64,000 nucleotides of DNA from Cacajao melanocephalus (Eukaryota > Chordata > Mammalia > Primates > Pitheciidae): assembly GCA_963573385.1 (NCBI GenBank), contig CAUYLG010061966.1:58581-122580 (forward strand), in the 5' to 3' direction. A model generated the notes under the pieces. It had not been told where the DNA came from and made no database searches. It was given only the letters and a program-made list of their open reading frames with translations. Both the position numbers and the translations under genes were made by a program. Position 1 is the stretch's first letter. Every line of letters begins with the position of its first letter. This document shows positions 50,163 through 63,485 of this stretch, piece by piece.

Positions 50163-51196
50163 CGGTGAACCTAGAAGCCCTATCCTGGACTTCTGGACAC
50201 ATTCACACCTGGTAGAAAGAAAGGAAAATGCAAAAGAGCAGTTTTCCCTCTGCAGCCTACTGGTGGTACACCATCCTTTCTGGTCACTGGGTGAGAACAC
50301 AGGCTTTTCCTCAGGACAACTTTTTGCAGTTAAATACCCATGCTTTCCACATGTTAAAGGACTCAACAGCATAGCCAGAGCCTTCATAAGGCAAGAATTA
50401 TTCATCTAAGTCAGCAAGAGAACGAAGTCCTCTTTTCTCGCTAATAACCGACTAACCAATAAGTCACATAAACACAAACCCCTTTCAATCAAAACTAAAT
50501 AAATAAAAGCTGAGAACTTAATTTAATGATGGAAATGGAAAGCTATCACGTGACTAGACGATAACCTTTAATACCCAACTCGTTATTGGTAACCTTGTCT
50601 TGCCCACTTACTGAGCTGAGTGAAAAACACTGTCAGGTTATAGACAACACAGATATCACAGGCTCGTGGTCATGGAACAGAGTTTAGACATCACACAGTT
50701 CAAGTCCTACATTCATACCCCACCCTAAACAGTTGTTGCTTAATGTCGCTTTTTTGTTGTTGTTGTTGTTGTTCATGTAGAGATTGTTGTTTTTTAAGAC
50801 TTATCTCCTTCCTAGAAAGATAAGTGCAAAGCCAAAATTAGATACAGTTTCAAGTTTTTCCTTTAACATCACTGACATATTTCCCAATGTATTTCAGCCA
50901 ATATGCAATAAGAAATTTTCTCTCTTAACAATTGTCTTTGAATGTTCCCTCATTTCTACCAGATTTCTGTCTCTGAAGGCTGACCACAAGAATAAAACTC
51001 TTCTTATAAAGATGGAAAGGCCAAAAGAGACTCAGAAAAGTCCAGAGACAAGCTAGAAATATGCACAGTTTTAAGCATGAGGTAAGGGTAGATTCCTCTT
51101 TAGAAGGTAGGGTCAAGTCTGACTCAACTAAGCAGTTATGTTTTTATCTCCCTGAATTATTGGAGTCTGCAGAATGTTTCTTTTGAATATATATGC
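50163..51196. other. Single-copy DNA with short TTG repeat
   Basis: A TTG/TGT run of about seven units lies at 50752-50773. Nothing else recognised. Confidence 0.45.
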
Positions 51197-51224
51197 TGAA
51201 AATATATATATACATACTATATAT

Positions 51225-51255
<31 letters not shown>

Positions 51256-51256
51256 G
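51197..51256. repeat. Compound TA/CA microsatellite
   Basis: Alternating TATATA blocks pass into eight or so CA units ending near 51255. Alternating purine-pyrimidine tracts of this kind are length-variable. Confidence 0.9.
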
Positions 51257-51649
51257 TTGAATCCATATACTGAGTATATATTTATACACTGTTCCCAAAG
51301 GATGGAAAAAGTTTGAAGGAAACCGAAATAGTCAAAGTCATGTTACAGAGTCACTTAATTTCATGTTGTTCAATCACTAAAACATCAAGTCAGATACAGT
51401 GAGAGAATACAACTACCTAGGAAGAAAAAAACACAGGTGGTCCACAGGGAATAGCACAAAGGGCAGAAACAAGACTTCTGCACTATGCCCAGGTGTGAGG
51501 ATTCAGCCAAGAGACCAGAGCGGCCATCCTAAGACCCCAAATTCCCATTGATTTCTGTGCTCAATAACCATAGGTGCTCAGAATCAAACTAGAATTATGC
51601 CTGGCTGTAACCAAACCAGATATTTGGGTTTTCTTTGTTTTTGTTTAAA

Positions 51650-51782
51650 TTTAATTTTTTTTTTCAAAGACAGGGTCTCCCTATGTTGCCCAGGCTGGTC
51701 TCGAACTCCTAGACTCAAGTGATCCATGTGCCTCGGCCTCCCAAAGTGCTGGGATTACAGACATGAGCCACTGAATCTCATC
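51650..51782 (-). mobile_element. Alu left monomer (FLAM-like)
   Basis: One antisense Alu monomer with a T-rich head, GTCTCGAACTCCTAGACTC and a GAGCCACTGAATCTC end. Flanks CCAGATATTTGGG and CTAGGTATTTGAA suggest a diverged target duplication. Confidence 0.82.
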
Positions 51783-51904
51783 CCAAACTAGGTATTTGAA
51801 CATGTATTTAAACATCAACAATTTAGGATCTAGTTATTCACTCTGTAAAAGAATTCTTTGCTTTAAAAACAAGTACAAAATAACACAACATCACTTTCAG
51901 GCTG

Positions 51905-52255
51905 ACCAGGGAGGAATAACCTGAATCGAATCATGAGGAAACATCAGACAGATACAAAATGAGGAACATTCTAATTAAAAAGGTGGGAGGGGTCTTTAAA
52001 AATATCAATATTGTGAAAGATAAAGTAAGGCTAAGGAACAGCTTCACATTAAAGGAGATTAACGACAAGATAACTAAATGTCATACATAATTCTGGACTG
52101 GCCGGTACTGAAAGAAACAAGAAAATACTATAGAATGTATTAGCTCAACTGAGAAAATCAAAATATAAATGGAGGATTACATATAAGTATTAGATCAATG
52201 TTATATTTCCTCAAATTGATAACCTTACAGTAGTTTTAAGAGGATGTCCTATGTA
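51905..52255 (+). mobile_element. Ancient LINE-type 3' element, first part
   Basis: AATCATGAGGAAACATCAGAC near 51929, CACATTAAAGGAGATTAACG near 52046 and ACTAAATGTCATACATAATTC near 52074 form a segment typical of old L1-class 3' ends. It is cut near 52255 and resumes at about 54207. Confidence 0.6.
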
Positions 52256-52473
52256 TCATATACCTAAATGTAAGAGCTAAAACTATAAAACCCTTAGAAA
52301 AATTCATGAACCTAGATTAGACAACGGTTTCTTAGATATGACACCAAAAGCACAAGTGACAAAAGAAAAAAATGAGTACACTGGAGTTGATCAAAACATA
52401 AGATTTTTATGCTTCAAAAGACACCATCGAGAAAGTGAAAATTCAGCCCACAGAGTAGGAGGAAATATTAGCA

Positions 52474-52736
52474 GCCTGGGCACTGTGGCTTATAGCTGTA
52501 ACCTCAGCACTTTGGGAGGTCAAGGTAGGCGGATTGCTTGAGCAATACACAATTATTACGAAAATTAGCCAGTTGTGGTGGTCCAGGCCTGTAGTTCCAG
52601 CTACTCAGGAGGCTGAGGTGGGAGGATTACCTAAGCCCAGGGAGGCTGAGGCTAGAGGGAGCCGTGATCACACCGGTGCACTCCAGCGTGGGTGACAGAG
52701 TGAGAATCTGTCTAAAAAAAGAAAAGAAAAGAGAAG
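52474..52736 (+). mobile_element. Alu (J-like), internally deleted
   Basis: Inserted in the L1M. The left monomer jumps from GCTTGAGC to a fragment of the linker, losing about 40 bases. Ends in an A/G-rich tail; GGAAAT-containing flanks match on both sides. Confidence 0.87.
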
Positions 52737-52943
52737 ATTTGGAAATCATGTATCAGATAAGGGATTTGTATTCCAAAAAGATAAAGAACTCTTATAAATA
52801 ACTCATCAATAAAAATAACCTAATTTTAAAACAACAATTTGACATTTTTCTGAAAAAAAGATAATAAATGACCAGTAAGTACATGAAGAGACACTCAACA
52901 TCATTCACCATCATAAAAATGAAAATCAAAACCACATTGAGAG

Positions 52944-53243
52944 GCCAGGGGTATTGGCTCACTCCTATAATCCCAACACTTTGAGAGGCTGAGGTAGGCA
53001 GATCACCTGAGCTCAGGAATTTGAGAACAGCCTGGTGGGCATTATGGTGAAATCTTATCTCTACCAAAAATACAAAAAATTAGCCAGACATGGTGGCATG
53101 CACCTGTGGTCCCAGCTACTTGGGAGGCTGGGGTGGGAGGATCTCTTGAGCCCCAAGAAGCACAGTTTGCGGTGAGCTGAGATCACACCACTGCACTCCA
53201 ACCTGGGTGACAGAGCAAGACCTCATCTCAAAACAAAACAAAA
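52944..53243 (+). mobile_element. Alu, second in the L1M
   Basis: Dimeric, diverged Alu. AACCACATTGAGA upstream and AAACACATTGAGA downstream are the target duplication in L1M sequence. Confidence 0.9.
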
Positions 53244-53580
53244 CACATTGAGAAACCACTTCGCAGTCACAAGGAAGGCTATAATAAAAAAGATGGATAA
53301 TACCAAAGTGTTAGCAAGGATGTAGGGAAACTGAAGAACCGGTGTGGCTGCTTGGGAAATCAGCAGTTCTTCAGATAAGTAAGCACAGAGTTCCCATACG
53401 GCCCAGGAATTCCACTCCTAAGTATGTAGGTATGTACCCAAGAGAATGGAAAACATATGTCCACACAAAAGCAGTGTACAAATGTCCACAGCAGCACCAC
53501 AGTAAGTGGAAACAAGCCAAATGTCCATCACCTGGTGAATGGATAAATCAAATGGGATACATCTGTACAATGGAATATTA

Positions 53581-54015
<435 letters not shown>

Positions 54016-54206
54016 CTAGGGCTGGGGATGGGGAGTGACTGCTCATGGGAATGAGCTTTCTTCTCAGGGAGATGAAAACGTTCTGGAACTAGATAGCGGT
54101 GATGAGTGTAAAAGTCTGTGAACACTCAAAGCCACTGAAGTGTATGCTTTAAATGGGTGAATTGTATGATATATGAATTATATTTCAATAAAGTTGTTAT
54201 TAAAAG

Positions 54207-54440
54207 AGAATACCCTTGTTCTTGGGTCATATCCTATGAAATAATTAGAGGTAAACAGCATCATCTCTTACAACTTACTTTTAAGTGGTTCAAAATAAGA
54301 AATAATATGCATATACACAGAGGGAAAGCAAATGGGGCAAAATGTTAACAATTGGTCCTTCTGAGTAAAAGGTATATGAGCATTCTCTGCTCTTGTAACT
54401 TTCCATAAGATTGAATTTATTTCCAAATACAATGTTTTAA
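54207..54440 (+). mobile_element. Ancient LINE-type 3' element, second part
   Basis: AAGTGGTTCAAAATAAGAAAT near 54281, GCAAATGGGGCAAAATGTTAA near 54327 and GAGTAAAAGGTATATGAGC near 54362 continue the element cut at 52255. Confidence 0.6.
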
Positions 54441-54567
54441 AATGCTTGACATAAATTTCTTTTTGAATATAATTCACAGTGAAATATATTGCACAAAGTT
54501 GAATTTTTTCTTCAGTTCACAAAACTTCATTTATGAAAACTTTCTACTGCAGTTCAATAACCAGTAT

Positions 54568-54602
54568 GTATGTATGCATGTATCTATGTATGTATGTATG
54601 TA
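54568..54602. repeat. TATG tetranucleotide microsatellite at Alu tail
   Basis: About eight TATG/GTAT units occupy the place of the A tail of the antisense Alu that follows, between its target duplication and its body. Confidence 0.88.
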
Positions 54603-54884
54603 TTTGAGATGGAGTCTCACTCTGTTGCCCAGGCTGGAATGCAGTGGTGCAATCTCTGCTCACTGCAACCTCCACCTCCCAGGTTCAAGCAATTCTCTGC
54701 CTCAGCCTCCCAAGTAGCTGGGATTACAGGCACCCACCACCACACCCAGCTAATTTTTGTATTTTCAGTAGATATGCGGTTTCACCACCTTGGTCAGGCT
54801 GGTCTTGAACTCCTGACCTCGTGATCCACCCACCTTGACCTCCCAACGTGCTGAGATTACAGGCATGAGCCACCGCGCCCAGCC
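54603..54884 (-). mobile_element. Alu (S-like)
   Basis: Full-length antisense Alu. Target duplication CAATAACCAGTAT (54555-54567) and CAACAACCAGTAT (54885-54897). Confidence 0.94.
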
Positions 54885-54888
54885 CAAC

Positions 54889-54975
54889 AACCAGTATTTA
54901 TTAAGTCCTTTCTGTGTGCCAGGCAATACTGTGTGTTTCAGGTTGGAATTCCAAAGACAATAAGGCTAAATGAAA
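54889..54975 (+). mobile_element. MIR-like fragment
   Basis: TATTTATTAAGTCCTTTCTGT and GTGCCAGGCAATACTGTG match the 5' part of a MIR/MIR3 SINE. Confidence 0.5.
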
Positions 54976-57029
54976 TCCACCTTTCTAAAACATCAGTTAC
55001 TTAAAGAGGAAGATTCACCTGAATCCTTCATGCAGCCTACTTAGGGCCAAACTTATCTAATTTGTTTTTGTTCTACTTCAAACAAAAGGAAGAACACATA
55101 GACGGTGCATGTGTGGTGTTTTACTGTTTAGCAGATAAGCAGATCAACATTCATTATTTACTAGTTCCTCTGCTGCTTCCAATATTTGACTTGTTGCAGC
55201 AGAAATCTTAATTTTAAAAGTCTTTAGGCAAAAGTCCTCCAGAAGGAGAGAGAGATTTGGCAGTTTTTAGAGGTCAGGCATTCATGCAGCCACCCACACT
55301 GGCATCTTTGGTTGGGTTATATACCATAGGCATTAGCACTTGACTTTCAGATGAGTCTCTCAAAGTTACTGGCCAGCCTCAAATCAAATACAGACCCCAA
55401 AATAAGTGTTTTGGAAATGTAACCTTTGGGGCACTCTTAATCATATGCTGATGAATAAGCTGGCCTAAAATCTCTTCTCATTGGCTAGATGGTCATATTT
55501 AAAGGAAATGTTGCAATGAAATGTTTTTGGAGCATTTAATTGTAACGCTTATTTTATGTCACTCTGTCCTGGCTTACGATGATCTAATTCTCAGAAGATA
55601 GAAAGCAGAAACTATATTCCTCCTCTGTCATTGGATCACCAACACGATGCCATCTTCATGAATATCTTTCCAAACTCTACCTGACTACCATGAAATATAA
55701 ACAATTCAGCTTTGTACCAAGCTACATAGAACAGGTAATTTGACATTGACATAGAACCATGACAAAGTCTGAGTACCAGACATCATAGTTTGCCTGTCTT
55801 TTCTGATCTGAAAACCAAGGAATATTATGAGTATAAAGATCGTTTCACCTTCCCCAAGTTGGAGGTTTGCAACATGGGAAATACGGGCAGAATAAGAGAA
55901 GGTAACTAGAGCAGAGATCGACAAAGCACTACTCAGACAGCCAAAGCCTGTCCGCAGCCTGCTTCTATACAGGTTTTGACATGTTTAACCATCATAAAGT
56001 GAACAAAGGATAATATGCCGCAGGGACTGTCTATGGACAGCAAAGCCTAAAATATCTGCTATCTGGCTCTTTACAGAAAAAACGTCTAGAGTGTCACAGA
56101 ATAAAGGTGTAACCCAAATTCCCTCTGATACAGATAAAACTGATGCCACTCATGTTTCCAAAGTGAAAAATTCAATCGACTCACCTAAACAGATAGAATG
56201 AAAGTACTAACAGGAGAGAGGTATACATAACAGTCATTAGCTATTGACACTCTGTGTCATATTGACAGTTGGTAAACTGCACATAAAAAGATGTTTTCTT
56301 TCTGTTATTGTGGGGTGGGGGGAATCTCCCCTACCACACCTCACCAAGAGACATCATATTCCTCCCTCGTCCTAGTTGTAGCAATCCTGTGGTCACTCGA
56401 GAAAACAGCCCCTTGTCACCTGTTTCCTTTTCTGTAAGTAGATGTCTCAGATGGAAGGAACGCTCTCAATGCTTTGGGAAAATCCCTACCCTGAGATTCT
56501 CCACACACCTTGACAGTAGATCTACAGCCATTTGTCTACTTAAGTGCTCTGATTTGAAAGGAAAATAAAACATCTCTAGTCTCCCCAAAGACAAAAAGAT
56601 TAAATCCTGGTATAGACACCTAGGCTCACTCCAAAGATGCCTAGGATACTGGAGGTTTAACTTATTAGGTGTAAGGTGTAAAAGCCAAGTCAACTGGGGT
56701 TACCAGGCACCAGAGGAGATTTTATTTCCATGGCAAAGGCTGGAGTTGGAATTCCTGCCCTTTATGTTTCCAAAGAGAGCCTTTCAGAAGGGAAGAGGAG
56801 CAGCTGCCTCCTTCCCTTCATAAGCAGAGTGAATAGTGTTTCCTACCCCCTCACCTGTGGAATATCCACTTCTTACACGGGGAAAATTCCCATTGTCTCT
56901 TATGTGTCACACTGGGGTAAGACAGTGACATGTTTATTATTTACTGAGCTGTAATAAGAAATCTTGTCTCTGATCCATAATGCCACATGTTGTATTCAGG
57001 ATAAAATTAATAAAGATGAAGATTAGAAA
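54976..57029. other. Single-copy DNA
   Basis: Two kilobases with no recognised repeat or convincing exon. Frames of 72-86 codons at 55706-56954 lack domains. Confidence 0.4.
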
Positions 57030-57040
57030 CCCAACTGACA

Positions 57041-57307
57041 CTGAGGCAGGCGGATTACCTGAGGTCAGGAGTTCAAGACCAGCCGGGCCAACGTGGTAAA
57101 ATCTCGTCTCTACTCAAAATACAAAAACTAGCTGGGTGTGATGGCACATGCCTGTAATTCCAGCTACTCAGGAGGCTGAGGCAGGAGAATCACTTGAACC
57201 CAGAAGGTGGAGGTTGCAGTGAGCTGAGATCACACCCTGTACTCCAGCCTGGACGACAGAGTAAGACCCTATCTCCAAAAAAAAGAGAAAGAAAAGAAAA
57301 AGAAAAA
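57041..57307 (+). mobile_element. Alu (S-like), 5'-truncated
   Basis: Starts within the left monomer at CTGAGGCAGGCGGATTACC, lacking about 45 bases, and ends in an A/G-rich tail. Target duplication CCAACTGACA at 57031-57040 and 57308-57317, so the truncation happened at insertion. Confidence 0.92.
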
Positions 57308-57317
57308 CCAACTGACA

Positions 57318-58140
57318 TCTTTTAACTGTCTCTATTTCAGTCACTTTATTCAGTTTCCAATATAATGAGTCCAAAAAGGACCAGGTTTCTGCTCTTACTA
57401 CTAATTTTGATATTTACTCAGTGAAGAAACCCAAAGCAAAGATGGTTTGGTAAAACATCATAGATCTAAACTTTTCCTATCCCACTGTAAAGAACCTTTA
57501 TTCCCCTCTAGGTTTCCAAGGAGATTTCTAACATAAAGATTAATGCTATATAAACAATCTTGACAGGAATAGGGATTTATTTGTTTCTTAAATATGGGCA
57601 TTATGGTATGTTCCAGGCCTTCCCATACAGCTGGGAAGGGCCAAAGCTATTGGAAAATACAAAAATCGTTACATAGGAATCCAGAGACTAAACTTCCATT
57701 GGAAAAATGTCCTCGCCTAGGACTTTAGTTTTATTTTTAGATGATATACTTCGGTTTTATTTTTAGATAATGCTTTCCTTTCTCTGGGGAAAATTATAAA
57801 CCAGAAGTAAGTAATCACAGAAATAACTATTTTTTGTGTCTCTCCAGGAAAAAAAAATGCCTACAAAACACAAAACACTAGGTTTTTGGTATTGGTGTGA
57901 AAGGCCATGAAAGCAGTAATGAAGGTTCTCATGTGTTTTCTCAAACTGATGCTATCTTTGGGTCCTACTAGGTTCTTTAAGCCAAAGGCCATTAGGAGCC
58001 AAAACCCATAGTCCTGGCCTGTGCTCAGCCACCTCCAGGTCTCCAAACAAAGTGAACACATGAAAGCATTTCCTTATTCCAAAGATAACAAAGATCTTTC
58101 TGAATCTAAGATGAAGTCTTCTTGAACCTTTTGCTGTATG
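57318..58140. other. Single-copy DNA
   Basis: No recognised repeat or gene. Confidence 0.4.
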
Positions 58141-58144
58141 AATA

Positions 58145-58345
58145 ACCGCTATGACTTTTTAGGTGCCAGCTCTATGCCAGCCTTCTAAGCTATGCTATTT
58201 CTAATCCTAACAACTGGCTGAGATAGTTATTATCATTCTTATTTTATAGAGGAGAAAAATGGGGATAAATAACCAACATCGATGAGTAAGAGCGTGAGCT
58301 AAGATTAGGATAAGTGGCCTAAATCCATACTCTTTCCTCCATATC
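58145..58345 (+). mobile_element. MIR SINE
   Basis: GGTGCCAGCTCTATGCCAGCC near 58162, TTATCATTCTTATTTTATAGA near 58230 and GGATAAGTGGCCTAAATCC near 58308 follow MIR order, diverged. Confidence 0.68.
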
Positions 58346-58619
58346 CCTTTTGTTTGGAAGTTTTATGGTTAGAATATCACCTAGCTAAACAACGTAAGGC
58401 TTACTGGCTTCCTGTTACTGTTTGATTGTTTACTTTTTAGGATATTTAACTGGTGAAGCAGCAATAATATAATACAGCCATTCAGAAGCTGGAGGGATCT
58501 AACATAGAATGGAACTTACTTTATGACAAAGCAACACTGCAGAACAACAATAGTGAGGCAAAAAATGGTGGCAGGTCAGTTACACAGCCAGATGGAGAAA
58601 AGCGAGTATGTTCTTCTAC

Positions 58620-59560
58620 CTCACCCCATATAGAAAAGGTGTATCTAAATGTGAAAAGCAAAATATTACATTTGTAAAAGATAACATAGAAGAGTATACT
58701 TATTGCTTTGAGGTAGGAAAACTTTTTTTTAAACACGACACAAAATGTTCTAACTAAAAGAATTGTATTTAATTAATATAATTAATCTCAACTAATGCTG
58801 ATCAATTTTTATTAATCAATTAATAAGAATAAGACATTGCAAAACATAAATTCTTAAATGAGTTGAATAGGCTTTTCACAAGAGGATATCAAGTGGTCAG
58901 TAAACACACCAAACGAAGTTTAAATTTCTTAATCACAGCATACCTGCTATAAAAGCTGAAATGTAAGAGAATCCTAATATGGAAAGTTAGCAAGAATGAG
59001 GAGCCACTTGAACACTCAAATATACGTACAATCTGTGGAAAACTGTTAACGTCCAGTAATGGTGAACCTTTGCATATGACACAACAATTCCGCTTCTAAG
59101 ATCTGTCCCATAGAAATATGTAAGAACTACAAAAGACATATACAAGAATGTTAGGTATATACACTCAGAACACACAGATTTGACTACTCAGAGCCAAAAC
59201 TGGAAACCACCCATGTCTGCCAATAGAATTTAGAAGTAAATTTTGATATAATATTCCACTGAACTAATGAAATATTACACAGCTATGAAAATGAATGAAC
59301 TATATAAAACATAACAAACTCATAAACACAATCTTAAACAAAACCCAATAATATATTAATATATTAATATAATATATAAATATAATAATAATATAAATTT
59401 TATTTGTGCAAAGTTAAAAACAAGCCAGAAAAAAATTTGTGGCATTGAAATCAGGATTTTGGTTACTTTTAGAGAAGATGGAGATAGACTAGGAGAGAGC
59501 TTCTAGGGTACTACAAAGGTTCTGTTTTTTGATTTGGGTAAGGTGGTGTTATGACCTACA
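58620..59560 (+). mobile_element. Old L1 (L1M-type) fragment
   Basis: A diverged sense L1: AAATGTGAAAAGCAAAATATT near 58649, GCTTTTCACAAGAGGATATC near 58870 and GAAATATTACACAGCTATG near 59269 correspond to ORF2 end and 3' region in order. An AT-rich ATAT/AATATA stretch lies at 59345-59400. No frame is preserved. Confidence 0.68.
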
Positions 59561-59574
59561 CATATACACATATA

Positions 59575-61010
59575 TATATTGGTTTTCATCCATGGTCCTT
59601 GCCTCATAACTCCCATAGCCCCTGTTAACAGTCTTTTGTTATAATGTTGGGTGTGTCAGGCCTCAGGAAACAGAATCTTTCCAATCTTCTCCTGCACTCC
59701 TTTCACCTGCCCCAAGCAGGATTCTAATCCTCCTTGACTATCTGACTGTGAGTCATAAGACCCAGCATAGACAGGGTCCCACCCTATACCATGTGGGAAG
59801 GAAAGCTGACATCTTCAGGCTTCCTTAAAAACCCAAGAGTACTGGGTTCAGATAGCTTCTGGGTAGCTGAACACATGCAGGTTCCTGTGTAACCGCCCAC
59901 TGGATTTACCTTATCCGTTGCCTAGACAGAACTGATTTATCAAGAGAGGAGAACTGCAATAGAGAAAAAGTAAAACACACAGAGCTGGTTGTATGGGAGA
60001 CTGGAGTTTTATTATTACTTAAAGCAGCCTCCCCGGGCATTTGGGGATCAGAGTTTTAAGGACAACTTGGTGGGTGGCGGGAAGCCAATGAGCCAGGCGT
60101 GCTGGCTGGTTAAGTAGGAGATGAAATCACAGGGAATTGAAGCTGTCTTCTTGTGCTGAGTCAGTTCCTGGATGGGGGACAGATGAGCCAGTTAATCAAT
60201 CTGGGTGGTGCCAGCTAATCCATCAAGTGAAGACTCTGGAGTATCTCAAGCACTGATCTGAGGAGCAGTTTAGGGAGAGTCAGAATCTTGTAGTCTCCAG
60301 CTGCATGACTCTTAAGCCATAATTTCTAATCTTGGGGTTAATTTGTTAGCCCTACAAAGGCAGTCTAGTCCCCGGGCAAGAAGAAGGTTTGTTTTAGGAA
60401 AGGGCTGTTATCATTTTTATTTCAAACTGTAAAGTTCCTCCCAAAGTTAGTTCAGCCTATGCCCAGGAATGAACAAGGACAGCTCAAAGTTTACAAGCAA
60501 GATGGAGTCGGTTAGGTTAGATCACTTTCACTGTCTCAGTCATAATTCTGCAAAGGCAGTTTCACCTAGAGTGTGGCACATCCAGGGAGGGCATGGAAGC
60601 TCCATGCCCCCTTGCCCATACCTTGCCCTGCACATCTCTTCATCTGTATCCTTTGTAACATCCTTTATCATAAACCGGTAAGCCTAAGTGTTTCTCAGAG
60701 TTCAGTGAGCCACTCTTACAAATTCAGCAAACCCAAAGAAGGGGTCATGGGAACCCCAACTTGAAGTCTGTCAGTCAGAAGTTCCAGAGGCCTAGATTTG
60801 CAACTGGTGTCTGAAGGGGTGGTCGGAGAGAGTCATGGGGGCCTGTGGGATCAACCTGTGGGATATGATGTGACCTCCAGGTAAACAGTGTTGGAGCTGA
60901 ACTGGAGGACACCCACTTCCTGTACACTGCATGGTGACAGGGCAACTCCCCATACACTTGGTCACAGAAGTCTTTGGTGTTGATTTTGATAGTGTGAGAG
61001 CAGAGGGAAA
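59575..61010 (+). mobile_element. Outer LTR-like retroelement, split
   Basis: Parts at about 59575-59887 and 60565-61010 read as one element once the inner LTR is removed. Landmarks are GTGTCAGGCCTCAGGAAAC near 59652, CATAAACCGGTAAGCC near 60669 (polyadenylation-like), and CCAAAGAAGGGGTCATGGG near 60734. It resembles an ERV LTR; I do not assign a family. Confidence 0.6.
59888..60564 (-). mobile_element. ERV1-type LTR nested in the outer element
   Basis: On the plus strand it runs TGTAACCGCCCACTGG to GGCAGTTTCA, about 677 bases. The minus strand has an AATAATAAAACTCC polyadenylation region (60005-60020). The flanks CCTG (59884-59887) and CCTA (60565-60568) look like a 4-base class I target duplication with one transition. 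No viral genes accompany it. Confidence 0.75.
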
Positions 61011-61305
61011 ATACGATTTGAGAGTTTTTTCCTGAAACAGGTGAAATTTTCACTTTGTGACACTTCCCCAAGCTATACACTAAGAATTTCAGCACTATTT
61101 GGTAGATATGTTATTCTTCAGGAGATTTGTTAAAAACGAAAAGCAGCAGATAGCTAAGGCATAAGTAGACACACGTTAAAAAACAGGAAGTGAGTAGGGG
61201 ACAAACAAACACCAAGAGGGAGATAAGGACAGAGGCAAGGCCATCGGGAATCAGTGTGACTTTGGAGACATTCAACCAGGAGAACTAAGTCAAGAGCCAA
61301 CATTA
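61011..61305. other. Single-copy DNA
   Basis: Nothing recognised. Confidence 0.35.
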
Positions 61306-61319
61306 GAAAATGAAGAAAG

Positions 61320-62103
<784 letters not shown>

Positions 62104-62340
62104 ATTCACTTGCTCAGGCTGCCGTAATAAATGACACCACACTGGGTAGCTTAAAACAACAGAAAAGTACTGTCTCATGGCTCTGGAGGCTGGAAGTCTG
62201 AAAGCAGGCATCCGCAGGGCCACGCTCTCTCTGACAGCTCTAGGAGGGAGCTTGCCTGGCCTGCTGGCAGAGACTGTTGTGCTGGCCCAAGATCTCTGCC
62301 ATTCTTTGGCTTATAGATGCCACTCCAAGCACATGGCCAT
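62104..62340 (-). mobile_element. MLT1-type LTR fragment
   Basis: CAGGCTGCCGTAATAAATGAC, CTGGGTAGCTTAAAACAACAG and GGCTCTGGAGGCTGGAAGTCT are antisense MLT1 landmarks. It ends where the next LTR begins. Confidence 0.8.
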
Positions 62341-62790
62341 TGTGAAAGGAAAATCTCTTGGGCCCCCAAAATCACTAAGGAAAACTTGAGCTGGAAACTG
62401 CTTAGGGCAAATCCGCATCCCATGGTATGAAAAGTTATTCCTCTGCTCACTGAGACAGATGTATATTAGATTGCCTCCATAAGAAAGGGTCATCAGAAAC
62501 TTAAAAGACTCCAACTATTTGTGTCTCACCTATCTGTGACCTGGAAGCTCCCTCCCAGCTTCCTGCCTTTGATTCAAATTGTCCCACCTTTCGAGATGGA
62601 ACCAATGTACTTCTTACAAACATACTGATTGATGTCTCATGTCTCCCTAAAATATATAAAACCACGCTGGGCCCCAACCACCTTGGGCACATGTCTTCCT
62701 GAGGCTGTGTGTGTCACAGTGCGTCCTCAACCTTGGCAAAGTAAATTTTCTAAAGTAACTGAGACCTGTTTCGGATGTTCTGGGTTCACA
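62341..62790 (+). mobile_element. ERV-type LTR
   Basis: About 450 bases running TGTGAAAGGAAAATCTCTTG to GGGTTCACA. CCCTAAAATATATAAAACCAC near 62645 is a TATA-like region and CAAAGTAAATTTTC near 62738 stands where the polyadenylation signal should be. It begins inside the MLT1-type LTR; no clear target duplication was seen. The 183-codon frame at 62629-63180 starts inside it and is not a gene. Confidence 0.72.
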
Positions 62791-63409
62791 ATTTCTATGA
62801 CTGAGTTTTTTAGCATTCCCTATGTGTGGCACCCAAGGAGAGAGAATGTCTCACTCATCTCACCCTTGTTCTCACCTGCTGGCTTTTCTACCATATTCTA
62901 TTTGTTGAGGTCACAAGGTCCTGCCCAGCTTCAGGGTAAAGGGAAAAAGGATGCAGCTTTCAAGGGGCCCCAGAAATATTACCGGGGCTGCTTTCAGAGA
63001 ATACAATCTGCCATACCTTCCAATAAAGCAACTCTAAGGAATCTGATTTGTTTGACAAGTACAATAGCTAAACTGATTCTAGGATTCAAAACAGCAAAAT
63101 GTCAAGACAATTATCCACAAAATCTTAGAACTTTCCACAGCTTTGTCTTTGTAAAATTTTTACTGACTATAGTGTTTTAAAAAAGTCACCATTTCCTTAG
63201 ATGTTCTATTACAAAGCAATGATCAGTAGAGTAAGGGCCTTGGTAAATATTTGCTGAATTCATTTGAATTGAAAATCTAGTGTTTGTGGAAAATATTTCT
63301 TCCAGGCATTATGAAATATTGAAAAGGAAAATCTCCCTTTGTCGTCTGGGAAACCATCTTAACCATTGTGATTTACCAGGTAACGTGATATGTGTAATTA
63401 AAAAAAAAT
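62791..63409. other. Unassigned DNA
   Basis: The part at 62905-63020 (GAGGTCACAAGGTCCTGCCC, AATACAATCTGCCATACC) may be an old repeat 3' end. The rest is single-copy up to an A run at 63401-63409. Confidence 0.35.
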
Positions 63410-63426
63410 AGATCCCGAGGAGAGAT

Positions 63427-63438
63427 CCAAGATGGCCG
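63427..63438. promoter_or_regulatory. YY1-type site at L1 5' end
   Basis: CCAAGATGGCCG, within the first 30 bases of the L1, matches the YY1-binding motif known to fix the L1 transcription start. Its presence suggests that the L1 promoter core is retained here; activity is not implied. Confidence 0.7.
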
Positions 63439-63485
63439 ATTAGCAGCAGCTCAGGACTGTAGCTCCCAGTGAAAGCGCAGAGAGT

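Noticed and set aside
62629..63180. 183-codon plus-strand frame, among the longest in the window
   Set aside because: It begins in the 3' half of an ERV-type LTR and runs into old repeat and unique sequence; no domain, and base composition changes along it.
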